Under the pieces are notes generated by a model. The model was not told the DNA's origin and made no database searches. It saw only the letters and a list, made by a program, of their open reading frames with translations. Positions 10,919 through 21,386 of a DNA stretch of 64,000 bases are shown one piece after another. How positions within the stretch are numbered: position 1 is the stretch's first letter; each line of letters starts with the position of its first letter. This stretch comes from Annulohypoxylon bovei var. microspora (lineage: Eukaryota > Ascomycota > Sordariomycetes > Xylariales > Hypoxylaceae): assembly GCA_022836615.1 (NCBI GenBank), contig MU405272.1, positions 154,080 to 218,079 of the forward strand. The letters are read 5' to 3'. The translations under genes were made by a program, and so were the position numbers.

Positions 10919-11660
10919 AGCGATGAACATCACGACGGATGTCAAGACAGCCACCAAAACTATGAAGATGAAGATCAGGGTAGACATCAAGACGAACAAC
11001 ACAGCCATAACCCCTTGATAAGACGACATCCCCATTCTTCACGCTCGTGTGACATTCTCTAAGCTGTCAGACATCCCCGGCGCTTCATTAAACACATTAA
11101 AATTTGTATTCTGATGGTTCATATTCCAGGTTATCAGGTGGTTACTCATATTTCTTATGATTCATGGAGTTTAAGGGTTAGCACATTTTGATACTGTAGT
11201 TTAGACCCCATAACTCGGTGGAAGCAATAATTCAGTTTAGGGATGCCCATAAGACATGATTTTCTTAAGGAGAACTTACCTAGCATAATATTTTGAGGTA
11301 TGTGGTTAGTGTCACAACAATACACCTAGCACTTCGGTTGCCAGTTGCCAGAACTTTGACTCATATACCATAGTTTGCTGTCGCTCTTCAATCTTCGATC
11401 TACAACCGCGACAAGTGAAAAGTCGGAAAAATTGCTCCAATTCATTTGTTGTTTATTCGGTTCCTTTTCGCCTTCCGTTTGGAACCCTTTCGGATACCCG
11501 GGCTCTCCCATATCACTGCCTTGTCACCCCCGTCGAAGAACCCTCTGGCGATGAGTATGCCCTCTCCGGCTGACAATACTGGCAACTCATGGAAAGTATT
11601 AGCTTCGATCACCCTGTCTGAACTGCCGTGGTAAACAGGGTCTTGGGCAAGACGTCTGGG
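10919..11660. other. Intergenic, IES2 to coiled-coil gene
   Basis: Probable 3' region of IES2 followed by the promoter and leader of the next gene. The IES2 frame continues open after its stop to a TAA at 11060-11062, with an acidic, His/Gln-rich peptide that I do not think is translated. An ATG at 11551 opens a short frame (MSMPSPADNTGN...) that could be a first exon of the next gene, but no splice joining the two in frame was found. Confidence 0.4.
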
Positions 11661-12257
11661 ATGCCTGCTGAAATGCTCTTGCCCCCTATGCCCAAGCCTC
11701 CCGCGCGACCCGACCCCCCTATGTCGTCTGAGTCATCCACGCCCCTAATGCCCCCGGCTAGGCCTACGGCTAAACGACTACATACCTTGGCTACTAAGAT
11801 ATACCCTATCGTTGAGCCTTTCAGCTATGCAGACACGGGGAGGGTGATGGCAGATGCCTATCACATGAAGGAGGCTCGGACTAGGGCCTTGTGGGATCAA
11901 GAGCGAGAGCGCGAAGTCCATGAAGTCGAAGCTCTTTATGAGCGTGAAGTCAATGAGGCGCGACAGGAGGCAGCTACTCACAGGATCCGAGCGAACGCCG
12001 AGGCTAAGAAGGCACTTGCTGAGATTGAGAGAGCCGATCAAGCTGTGCAGAAACTGGTTGAGTCACAGCTAGCCCTCCGCCCAGACGTGAAGCAAGGTCT
12101 TAGCAAACTGGACAAGTGGCTATCTAAGTATAGCATCGATGCTAAGGTGGGGTTGGATAACGCGGTGGCGGAGAGCGAGCCTATGATGTCCCAACCGATA
12201 CTACGCCGTGAAGACTCGAACCAGGTAACTGAAAGAGGAAGAAAAAATACTCCTTAA
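11661..12257 (+). CDS. Hypothetical coiled-coil protein
   Basis: About 198 residues from the ATG at 11661; the frame is open about 11 codons further upstream without an ATG. I do not recognise a family. The N-terminus is Pro/Met-rich with repeated PPMPKPPARP-like and PLMPPARP-like units. The centre (about residues 70-140) is a strongly charged, Ala/Glu/Arg-rich helix, predicted coiled coil (REREVHEVEALYEREVNEAR). The C-terminus is polar. It may be cytoplasmic or nuclear; nothing shows a membrane span or signal peptide. A short upstream exon is possible. Codon use is ordinary and the frame is long for its position, so I think it is a real gene with low functional resolution. Confidence 0.5.
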   Translation: MPAEMLLPPMPKPPARPDPPMSSESSTPLMPPARPTAKRLHTLATKIYPIVEPFSYADTGRVMADAYHMKEARTRALWDQEREREVHEVEALYEREVNEARQEAATHRIRANAEAKKALAEIERADQAVQKLVESQLALRPDVKQGLSKLDKWLSKYSIDAKVGLDNAVAESEPMMSQPILRREDSNQVTERGRKNTP

Positions 12258-12697
12258 AGGACAATATGGGGGATTACTGACCTACCTAGATACCTACCTA
12301 GGTAAATAAACATTTATTACTTTCCCCAGAAGCTAGACATTCCTCCCTTATTTAACTAGAGGTAAAGTAAGGTAGGCTAGATGAAAGTGAATGTGTATAA
12401 TACAAGGAAAAGAGACCATGAGCGAATGAAGGGCTTGGTCTAATAGCTGCGTTCACAGCAGCGCTATCAAAATAGGGGAAGCTTGCAATGGTAGCACATT
12501 AAGACAATGAATTGAATAGATATTATAGCTAGAGAAATAGAACTAAAAGTAAGAGTGGTAGAACGATCGTAGTACTACAGAATATCAGTTTATATGGTAA
12601 TCACCCCTATTCTTTCCTTGCCTAATAGAACCCTTTTCATATCTAATAGCCCGCTATCATTCCACTTCTATCAATATTATGAGAATTCCAAATGGGA
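12258..12697. other. Intergenic between convergent genes
   Basis: AT-rich 3' flank of the coiled-coil gene and of the MFS gene. It contains an ACCTACCTAGGTA motif (about 12292-12304) and no recognisable gene. Confidence 0.5.
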
Positions 12698-14347
12698 TTA
12701 AGAAGAGCCTTCCTTCGCAATCATGATCTCGGAATTCTCTTCCTTCTCCTTCTCTTGTAGTCCATATTCTGTCTCTAGCTCAGTCCGTAGCGGTACGTGT
12801 TTCTCAAATGCCACCGCGATCAACCCTGAGGCACCAAAAGCCATGGCGCCATACCAGACAACTTTCATCACTTGTACATATATATCCAAGACCTCATCCT
12901 GAGTCCTTGGCTCGAGGGTGTGTATATACGGATCGCTTGCGAACTGGTATGCCCTACCGCCACTTAATGCTTCTCTCACCTGCGGGTCTGAGATCTGATA
13001 AGAAAGTTGGTCGAAGCGGTTGTTGAACATGATGCCGGGGATCGTGATCCCCCAGACAAACCCGAAACTGCGAAGGAATGAATACACGCCAGTAGCTGCA
13101 GCGACGTCCTTCTCCGGTAGACTTGCTAGGATTGCCGGAAGAGTTGTGGGAAGAATACATGCCCTACCCAGTGCGTCTATAATTTGTAAGATAGCCCAGA
13201 CACCTGCGTTTGTGTCCCTTCCAAGTAGCGTATTAAGACCGGGCCCCAGCGTGCTTAGAGCGAAGCCCACAGCATGCAGTCGACGGTACCGGCCAGTCTT
13301 AGAGAGGATGACGCCTGCAATCGCAGCGCCGGGAATCAGGAGGAACGTGAAAGGCAAGAAATTGACTCCGGCCCGGATGATGCTGGTGCCTCGAATGGCG
13401 AGGAAGTATACTGGCCAGAAGAAGCAAACCCATTGGAGCAACATAGAAGTGAGGAAGATCATGTAAAAGGCCGCCGCTGATGTTCGGTTGCCGAAGACGC
13501 GTGGTGGTATACAGGGGCTCTTGTCTTTAATGTAGTACTCGTATCCGTGGAAGCAGGCCCAGCCAACGCCGCCCACGACGACAGGAACGATGATTCTCCA
13601 AGAGGACCAGGCGTACACTGTTCCGCCGAAAGTGAGACCAATGAGGATCGCGGTGGTGGAGCCGATGAAAATGACATCGCCGATCCAGTCCACCTGTGTG
13701 ATTACCTCTTTCCACGGGACGGGGATGTGCTTGATCCGGAGGAAGAAGATCATGACCGGAAGAACGATGCCGCAGATGGGTAAGTTGAGGTAGAAGCACC
13801 AGTGCCAGTCTCTCTCCGCAAGCGCACCGCCCACAATAGGCCCCAGGATTGATCCTATTGCAGAGACTGATAGCACGATGCCGAGATATTGTCCTCTCTC
13901 CTTTAGGGGAACCATATCACAGACGATCAACTCTACCAGGAGCATGATCCCACCACTTCCCAGTCCTTGTACAGTGCGGCCGGCAATCATAGTTGCAATA
14001 TCTTTCGCGCCACCGGCAACACCGCTACCAAGGGCAAATATGCAAACCGAGATAATCATGGGCCATCGACGCCCAAATATGTTGCATAGCTGTGCAATTG
14101 TAGGTTGAGCAACGGTTTGAGCAAAGACGAAGCAGTTAGCCACTTCGACGTACTTGTCGCCAATGTTAAGTTCGGATGAAATGTGCGGAAGCGCGATCGC
14201 AATGATTGACCCGTCAAGGGATGATGTGAAAGCAATTAGACATAGAGAGGCTATGACTAACCAGAACGACGCGCTCTTAGGCGCAATCTTTGATGTTTCG
14301 ACTACATCTTCGTGATCCTGTTTGTTAGGGTCTATTGGAGTTGTCAT
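12698..14347 (-). CDS. MFS drug:H+ antiporter, DHA2 family (14 TM)
   Basis: Intron-free gene for a 549-residue major facilitator with about 14 predicted membrane spans. The N-terminus is short and cytosolic; the first span starts at about residue 28 (FWLVIASLCLIAFTSSLDGS). The motif A loop reads NIFGRRWPMI (about 88-97). The antiporter motif C in span 5 reads GSILGPIVGGAL (about 163-174). The long central loop and the extra two spans place it in DHA2, the group that includes many fungal secondary-metabolite and toxic-compound exporters. The C-terminal tail is charged (KEKEEN). It is transcribed away from the neighbouring P450 across a shared 620-bp promoter, which suggests co-regulation. The actual substrate cannot be read from the sequence. 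Confidence 0.93.
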   Translation of the reverse strand: MTTPIDPNKQDHEDVVETSKIAPKSASFWLVIASLCLIAFTSSLDGSIIAIALPHISSELNIGDKYVEVANCFVFAQTVAQPTIAQLCNIFGRRWPMIISVCIFALGSGVAGGAKDIATMIAGRTVQGLGSGGIMLLVELIVCDMVPLKERGQYLGIVLSVSAIGSILGPIVGGALAERDWHWCFYLNLPICGIVLPVMIFFLRIKHIPVPWKEVITQVDWIGDVIFIGSTTAILIGLTFGGTVYAWSSWRIIVPVVVGGVGWACFHGYEYYIKDKSPCIPPRVFGNRTSAAAFYMIFLTSMLLQWVCFFWPVYFLAIRGTSIIRAGVNFLPFTFLLIPGAAIAGVILSKTGRYRRLHAVGFALSTLGPGLNTLLGRDTNAGVWAILQIIDALGRACILPTTLPAILASLPEKDVAAATGVYSFLRSFGFVWGITIPGIMFNNRFDQLSYQISDPQVREALSGGRAYQFASDPYIHTLEPRTQDEVLDIYVQVMKVVWYGAMAFGASGLIAVAFEKHVPLRTELETEYGLQEKEKEENSEIMIAKEGSS

Positions 14348-14967
14348 CGAGTGATAATTGTGAGAGAAACACTAAGACTAATAGAATATTTATTGGATAA
14401 TTTAGTTGGCCTTCGTTGAAGAGACGACGTCAAGCCAGATGATTCTTAGGACTCAAGGTCAACGTTGAAGATACCTACCTACGGTAAAGAAGAAATTTGG
14501 CGGGCAAAGGCTTTCATGCGATGGGTGTTCACTGAAGGGAGACAAGCTAATTCGTGTTCGTATACCCTATCCTCATCTATTATCCGCTGATTAATATCCC
14601 TTACTTCCCACAACCATTAAATACCGATATAGTAATCCTAGTCTGCCTTCAATGCTAACAGTTGTTAGGGCATGCGCAGGGCGTGTACAGGCGGACCTAT
14701 AGGATCGTTATATCAATCTGCTATTCATATGCTGTAGCACCAACACAATTGGTATCACAGAACACAGGAATTAACAGGCAACAAAGGAATTTATTCCCAG
14801 TCCCCTGAGGCTCTGCCTCCAACTTCAGCTGTCCCCTCCGCCCCTCCTTGTCTTCCCCATCACTCTACACCTGAGCTCTCCTCCAACTCCCTTCCTGCAA
14901 TCTGCACCTGGAACTCAATCTTTTTCTTTGCTTGACTTGGTGTGCTTCTGTTGCAAGTGGCGGCATA
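14348..14967. promoter_or_regulatory. Shared divergent promoter, MFS / P450
   Basis: The 620 bp between the two start codons are the only upstream space for both genes. The P450-proximal part (about 14805-14930) is strongly pyrimidine-rich on the plus strand. No specific transcription-factor site could be assigned with confidence. Confidence 0.5.
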
Positions 14968-16666
14968 ATGATCTCCAATTTCACGGCCGCGGTAGCAAGC
15001 CTCGCAGGTTCCTATGTCTTCATTTGGGCTTTACTGCGATTTACCCAAGACTCGAGGGAACCGCCCATTCTCGAGAATGCCATCCCATTTTTGAGTCCGG
15101 TAGTTAGCATGGCTAAGAGAGGTTCTAAATTCCATAGCTACTTGAGGTTAGACGTGGTGCAGATGCTGCGGCAGTGAACGTGTACACTGACACATCGTCG
15201 ATAGAGACAAATACAAGCTGCCCATCTATACCTTGCGCCTGCCAGGATCTCGTTTGTACATCATCAACGACACATCCCTCATTCCTGTGGTACAGCGACA
15301 GGTCCGAACGTTGTCCATCTCTCCAGTGATGGTTCGAGTCTTCTCGCATTTTATGGGCGTCAGTAAGCAGGCGCTCGACGTAATGGGTCGGGATCCCATT
15401 GAGCACCATGGTTTTGTGCACCAAATCACCCTTGAGACAGGCAAGGGCCTCTCCCCAGGCCCTAATCTAGACGAACTAAATGCCCGGGCAGTACAAATTC
15501 TCAATTCTTCCTTAGATCTTCTATGTGCCGAACAAGCCCCGGCAAACGTCAAGTTGCTTGAGTGGGCTTCACATGAGATCATGATGGCTACTACCAATGC
15601 GGTCTATGGCCCACGCAATCCATTCAAGGATCCGGCCGTAAGAGCAGCTTATTAGTAGGTCCAACGCTGAAATTCCGTTCCGTATTTCCGCAGCTGCTTA
15701 CGCTAAGTTTCATAGTAAATATGAGGCCGGTCTCATTACTCTGATCACTGGCTTTCTGCCGTCGATAATTGCCAGAGAGGCTCTTCAGACACGAGAGGTT
15801 CTGACAGAGGCTTTCATTAAGTACTATACCGAGGGCGGCCTGACTGAAGGTTCATCTGTATATGCACGCAATAGGTTTGAGTACCCATCTAAGCTTGGTG
15901 TTTCATTGAGAGATGTAGCAAAGATGGAAACCGGGGGCTCGATCGGACTGATCAGCAACTCAATGCCGGCAACATTCTGGATGATCTACCATGCCTTCTC
16001 CGACTCGGCCGTTCTTGAAGACTGTCGCCAAGAGGTCACACAAGCTGTTCATGAGAAAGATGGAGAGTTTTATCTTGATCTCGCTTACATCAAGAATCAA
16101 TGCCCCATCTTACTTTCAACAATGCAAGAAGCCTTCCGCTTTCACAGCATAGGCATGTCGGCACGAACAGTTGTTGAAGACCACTTACTAGGCGGAAAGT
16201 ACCTGCTCAAGAAGTAAGTTGAAGTATTTCTGTGTAGGTGGCCATCTTTCAGCCGATAGGGCTAACATTCGTTAGAAACAACACGGTCCTGATCCCCAGT
16301 ACTGTACAACACGACTCGCAGCTTGCGTGGGGGACAAATGTGACCGAATTCTACCACAAGCGATTTGTGAAGGAGCCGGGAGCAAAGAAACACGACATGA
16401 CGGCGTTCCGAGCGTTTGGGGGAGGAGCTACTCTTTGTCCTGGCCGCCACTTCGCGTCCACGGAGATCCTCGCTTTTACCAGCGCCATTATCCTCCGATT
16501 CGATATAAAGCCGTCCAATGGCTCGTGGGACACTGGGGGCTATAGAGAAACAAATGCCTCATTCCGTCTTCCGGAGAAAGACATAGATGTCAAGCTTGTT
16601 CCACGAGATAACAAGACGTGGCACGTCTTCTTCTCCGAGCCTGGAAAACCTATCCCAGTCTCTTAA
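14968..16666 (+). CDS. Cytochrome P450 (CYP7/CYP8-like fungal type)
   Basis: Four-exon model: 14968-15146, 15205-15637, 15708-16213 and 16276-16666, 502 residues. An N-terminal membrane anchor lies at about residues 3-25. The I-helix segment reads SNSMPATFW (287-295), resembling the CYP7/CYP8 class rather than the usual AGxDT. The ExxR motif is EAFR (345-348). The heme-binding loop is FGGGATLCPGRHFA with the ligand Cys at about 427. Introns 1 and 3 have clear splice and branch signals (CTGAC, GCTAAC). Intron 2 must end at the AAG at 15707 to keep the frame; the more typical CAG at 15693 would shift it. An ATG at 14932 in the same frame could add 12 residues. Expected to be an ER-bound monooxygenase; substrate unknown. 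Confidence 0.88.
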
Positions 16667-18418
16667 TCACTCGTCAGCAATGAAATGAGACATACAAGGT
16701 GTCACTAGTCGGAAAATCATCTAACAAACGCCAGCTCGTGTGTTACCAATCTAGATAGAGTAGAGCCGAAATTCGTAGGGCTAGACGGCAATTGATGAAA
16801 GTACCTATTGTGTGGAACGGCAAGATGGTACAGGAAGCCTGTAGGGTTACTTTTGTAATAGCTAAGTCTCGGTGAAAAATCAAATATGGACAGGATATTA
16901 GGTAACCAATCAGATCACGTGAACCCGCAAAACACCAAACCAGCGCAGCTGTCAACGAACGCCAGGCCCCGCCCCACAGATACAATGCCACAGACCAATC
17001 GCACGGGCCAGACTTAGCCCCCGTACGTTCCGGCCCCGTACGCCACGCTACCTTTTTCCGGTCCTTCAAACCGGACCTTGGAACCGGTACAACAACCGGT
17101 TTATCAATCCATACAAAAACCGGACATAGTTGAAGCCACGCTCACCGGATCTTCGCCACAAACCTTCCCAAATAGGAAGGAATTTTTCTTTAATTAAATA
17201 ATTCATTCATTAAGTTCCAAACGAGCGACATAAAAAACCCCTAAAGTCCCTAAAATCGTCGCATGTTCGAGTTTGCGTTTGTGCTTAAGGGTTTACACTG
17301 TACTCATGACTAATCAACCTCTTGGTCGAAGCTCCTGTGACTACACTTCTTAAAGGCATGGGATGGGACATCCATTACTTATATTACGCTGATGATATAT
17401 TTTTCTTCTTCGGTGACTAGAGTGCTCTAGGTAATTGTATTATATCATAATTCTTTTGTTTTTTTTGCTACTTTCATTACCTAAGGCTTATCTTACCTAG
17501 TATTTAGTTCGTTTGTCGACAAGTAGTGATAACTTACTCTCCTCCGCAGTCTTAGAGTTATATATTAGACAAAATCCCCAGGAATTTATTGAAATTACCA
17601 ACTTGTACAAAGGAATATATAACTTTCTAGGTACTTAGATGTATAGAATAACAAGGTTGAACCGAATAATCACTGGTATAATCAGGGGTACTGCGGGTTG
17701 AACCCGCCTAACAGTATCAACCTCTAAGGTTAAGACGAGCTCTTTACACCCTTTCCCCTGAACTTTCTCTCAAGTCACATGTTGTCGAAGAGCTTTGGTC
17801 CGTTACCTAACATCTTCAATAAGTCTTAGGTGCATATTGTACTATGTGCCGAGCATATTTATTTTCTTGCTTGACAGTTGACTCATTACATAGTACCCAT
17901 AAGGTAGTTATATTCACTTATTGCAAACTGAGTACTTCAATATCTGCGACTTTTACGTACACCCGATACCTATGAACAAATATGTTTCTATTCACACTAG
18001 CCTTAGTCATTGATAAATTGTTAGGCTCACAAAACTTACATTAAACGTTCCGCGACGACATCAGTGGTGACTACCATATCTTTCTTACCAGGGCGATACG
18101 GACACTAGTCGCCCTCGTTACCTAGGTAGCTACCTGTCGTCCCCTACCACCGTAACGTACCGCTGCAAAGAGTTTGACTCACAGTACCCTACTACTCAGT
18201 CAGTCCCTTTTGCCATTTGAATCTGTTTTTTTCTGCCACCACCAAAGCTCTATCTCTTTCCCACCATTACTTCCCACCAACTTCAACCTCACCAACTTGA
18301 GGAAGTTTACAAACTATTTAAACTTACCAACAATAGTTGCCAGGTTTATCACCATCATCTGCTTTTCACCACACTTACTCCATCATCCTTCTTGACTTTA
18401 TTACTTGAACCTCACAAC
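16667..18418. other. Intergenic with a CCGG-rich patch and a small hairpin
   Basis: 1.75 kb with no recognised gene. Seven CCGG tetramers fall in 17030-17148, five of them within ACCGG. A 7-bp perfect inverted repeat with a one-base spacer sits at 17693-17707. An ACCTAGGTA motif occurs at 18120-18128. The last 200 bp before the next ATG are CT-rich, consistent with a leader. Confidence 0.45.
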
Positions 18419-19232
18419 ATGCCGCGTAAAAAGCGAGCTGCTCGCACGGAAGAGGAAGAGCGTCAGGATCGTGCTGCGCGCAAGCTTGCCCGTATGGCCT
18501 GGCGTACAGACGCTACCGACAAGGACAAGAACAAGGCCATTGATTTGGCAGTTAGCCGACTCGGTGGCAAGAAGTATTCCTGGATGACCAAGGTAAATAT
18601 ACCTATTTACTACTACTCTACTTATAAGTTTTCTAGACCTAGCTTCAATCGACATGTCTATAATACTTGTATGGTGCTTACTATTTCTTTAGGGGAGTAC
18701 TAGCACTCCCGCACAGGCAAGTGCGGCAGCGGCCGAAGAGGGTGAAGCCTCAGCCAGCCCGGCAGCTGAGAGCCAAACCACCGAAGAGCGCTCCCCAAAG
18801 GCAGCACCGGGCAAGGAATCCGGCGAAGAAGCCGACAAGAGCGCCGACAAGAACGTCGACAAGGATAGTACTCTGCCAGCACCCGAGGTATCCTCCCCTA
18901 CTCACCCCGTTCCCGCGGACAGCCAAGTCTCCGCCTCCCAAGCTTCCTCGGAGGGCTCCAAGTCCAACAAGCGTAAGAGGGGCAGCGAGGAGGAGCCCAT
19001 CGCCGTGTCCTCACGAGAGGCGAGTCCTATCGTCGTCTCGTCCCGAGAAGGGAGTCCGGCCGCCCCTGAGACGCCGAAGACTAAGAAGGCCAAGAAGACG
19101 GCGGGGCCCCCCAAGTCTCTCACACCGAAGATGGCTCCTGTAGAGGAGCCGGAGGAAGAGCACGACGAGGAGGGGGAGAAGGAGGAACTATACCAGATCC
19201 TCGAGTATGCCTGGGCCTTTATGGCCGATTAG
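18419..19232 (+). CDS. Small nuclear-type protein with GGKKYSWMT motif
   Basis: Two exons, 18419-18592 and 18693-19232, with a 100-nt GT-AG phase-0 intron; 237 residues. Exon 1 is basic and helical (TEEEERQDRAARKLARMAWR) and ends LGGKKYSWMTK. Exon 2 is low complexity: Ala/Ser/Pro/Glu-rich, two short SSRE(A/G)SP repeats, a lysine cluster TKKAKK that could act as a nuclear signal, an acidic run, and a hydrophobic end (LYQILEYAWAFMAD). The GGKKYSWMT stretch recalls, from memory, the extreme C-terminus of fungal TAF4, but no TAF4 histone-fold region is present. Exon 2 is far more GC-rich than exon 1. Function unknown; a chromatin or transcription role is only a guess. Confidence 0.65.
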
Positions 19233-21386
19233 GGAAGGATACTTGTGGGGTTTTGTAACCACCTATACCTGCGGAGAAGCAGGTAAGTTCATACCGATGG
19301 GGACAGCTTTGGAGTTTTGAGTTCGGTGTTATTAGGCACTTAGGGTTGCTTTTAAGCGGTTTAAACACTTGTGAGGAGCTTCTTGGTTCTATGTACCGGG
19401 GATAAGTACTGGCGATTTCAAAAGTTCCATTTTCTCCCGCAAGCAACAAATAGTTACATGAAGAAGCGGCCGCTCTTCAATGCTTGACATAAATATAGCG
19501 ATGATTTTTCTCCCAAGTTCTAAAGTTCGTGAATAATATGTACGTTAATCAGGGACCAAATCTATTGTCTCTGAATCATGATTAGGTAAGCCGACCCCTA
19601 TTTTACTGGTGAGTAATTAGAAATGTTCATAACATGCGAATATTAAGGCATTGTATGTATCATATTAACGAATACAAGGCGTAGATTATTGTTGTTCAGC
19701 CTTTCTTATACACTTGAATTAGTGATAGGTAACAAGGTCTTATATCATACCTCATATTCACCCCGAGGTTGATTTTCTAGGGGTAATTACCTAATACCTA
19801 AGGTTTGCTACGATGAATAATATTATATTGAATATGGTAACCATAGCTTTCCTTCGAATTATAGTAAATTAGGTATTGTATGTCTAAGATACAGTGTTTC
19901 TTACGTTTAAAATCATATTTCTTTCCGTGACAATAAAAAACACGACAGGTGGGAGACATGAGCGAAACACTATGAATTCGGACATAATACTGTCTAAAAT
20001 TAAATACTTCTAGTTCTATTATTTACATGTTATTTATAGTTTATTGGAAGGATCTTCATACCGATAAGTGTACCTGTGTTCCTAGATCCTTTTTAATGAT
20101 ATAACTATATCGCTTGCTAAGACTACGTATGGGCCCTTTAGACGGGATCTTCCAGAGATTGTCTCATACGTAAGGTTTGTTTGGCGTTTAATTACCTATA
20201 CGATCACTGTCATTCTTACCTAGGCAATGGATCACCGCTAATAGCTTAATTTTGGAAATTATATATCACAGCTTTTTGAAACAACAAATCAACTTTCAAC
20301 CAGTATATAGGTTACAAGACTATCAAAATATGACTACTTAAATGTATTAAACCCTGTTTACAAACATTTGCCAGTCAGGGGAATAAAAGGGTATATTATA
20401 ACCAAGTATTTGACACTGAGATCTTTAGATTGAACAATTCCCATTTGACAACTTTCATTTGGACAATAGTATTCACCTGGCTCTCGTTAATGCGGTTGGC
20501 ATCACTTGATTTAAACACAATGCTCTCTGTTTTTCTCCATGATCTAAACCGTATAATTAACCTTAGTCTAATGAGGTAGATTCCTTATACCGTGTGAAAA
20601 CTTAAGATTGAAATGAACATAAAAGACACCTTAAGCAGCCCAAGCTTAGCATTCGTCATATTTCTTTAGTATTATAGTAGTCTCGTTACTATTGTTCTCT
20701 CTGGACTGATCATCTCTTATCGTCAATTCACCCTCTTTAAGCTAGGTGATTCATTGACTTTATTCTCATTATCATCGTCCATATAGCGTTGTTTCGTCAA
20801 ATAAGTATCTTCATCGCAATCCTTTTTCTTAAGTTGGCTCATCTATATTGCCGTCCAGTTTCGAATGCTTCTGACATCGTCCCCCTTTCCCAACACGTCC
20901 CGGAAAACCATTGATGTCATTTACTACGTTATCTACAATCTTGCTGCCAATACTCGGTCGTAGAATACAACTTAAAGCACTTGACTACCAATTACCCTAA
21001 ATTTAATCCGATCCTCACTTATGTTTACCTACTAATGTTTTCACCGTAAACATTTCATCGATTTGGGTCCCTCATCGCGCCTAACTTTCTTGCTGATTTC
21101 CTTCTCTTCCACCATCCTCTCGTTTAGAGCCTCAAGGTCAACATTGCTGTCTTCATTAGCAAAGGTAAGTAATGCTTCTTCCCTTCGAATTCTCCATTGT
21201 CGTATGTTGCACTCTTCGTCCAATGTTCCGTTCCCTCCCTCTTAATCCCATCATCATCTTATTTCTATATTTATCATCGTTATCCCAACAACAATAGCTA
21301 CTATCTTCGCTATCGCTATCATGAACATTTCAAAATGACCTAAACAATAAGCTTCCTAATAAACTGACAGTCCGAGTAGGCTCATC
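19233..21386. other. AT-rich intergenic stretch
   Basis: About 2.15 kb of AT-rich sequence without a convincing gene. Short open frames on both strands near 21041-21245 overlap each other and look like chance. The part just before 21387 is pyrimidine-rich and may be the leader of the next gene. Confidence 0.5.

Noticed and set aside
11551..11633. First exon (MSMPSPADNTGN...) for the 198-residue coiled-coil gene
   Set aside because: The candidate GTATTA donor and AACAG acceptor give a 43-nt intron in the wrong phase, so I left it out of the model.
15638..15693. P450 intron 2 ending at the CAG at 15693
   Set aside because: Joins exons out of frame. The acceptor at 15707 gives a full-length protein, so I used that one in the model.
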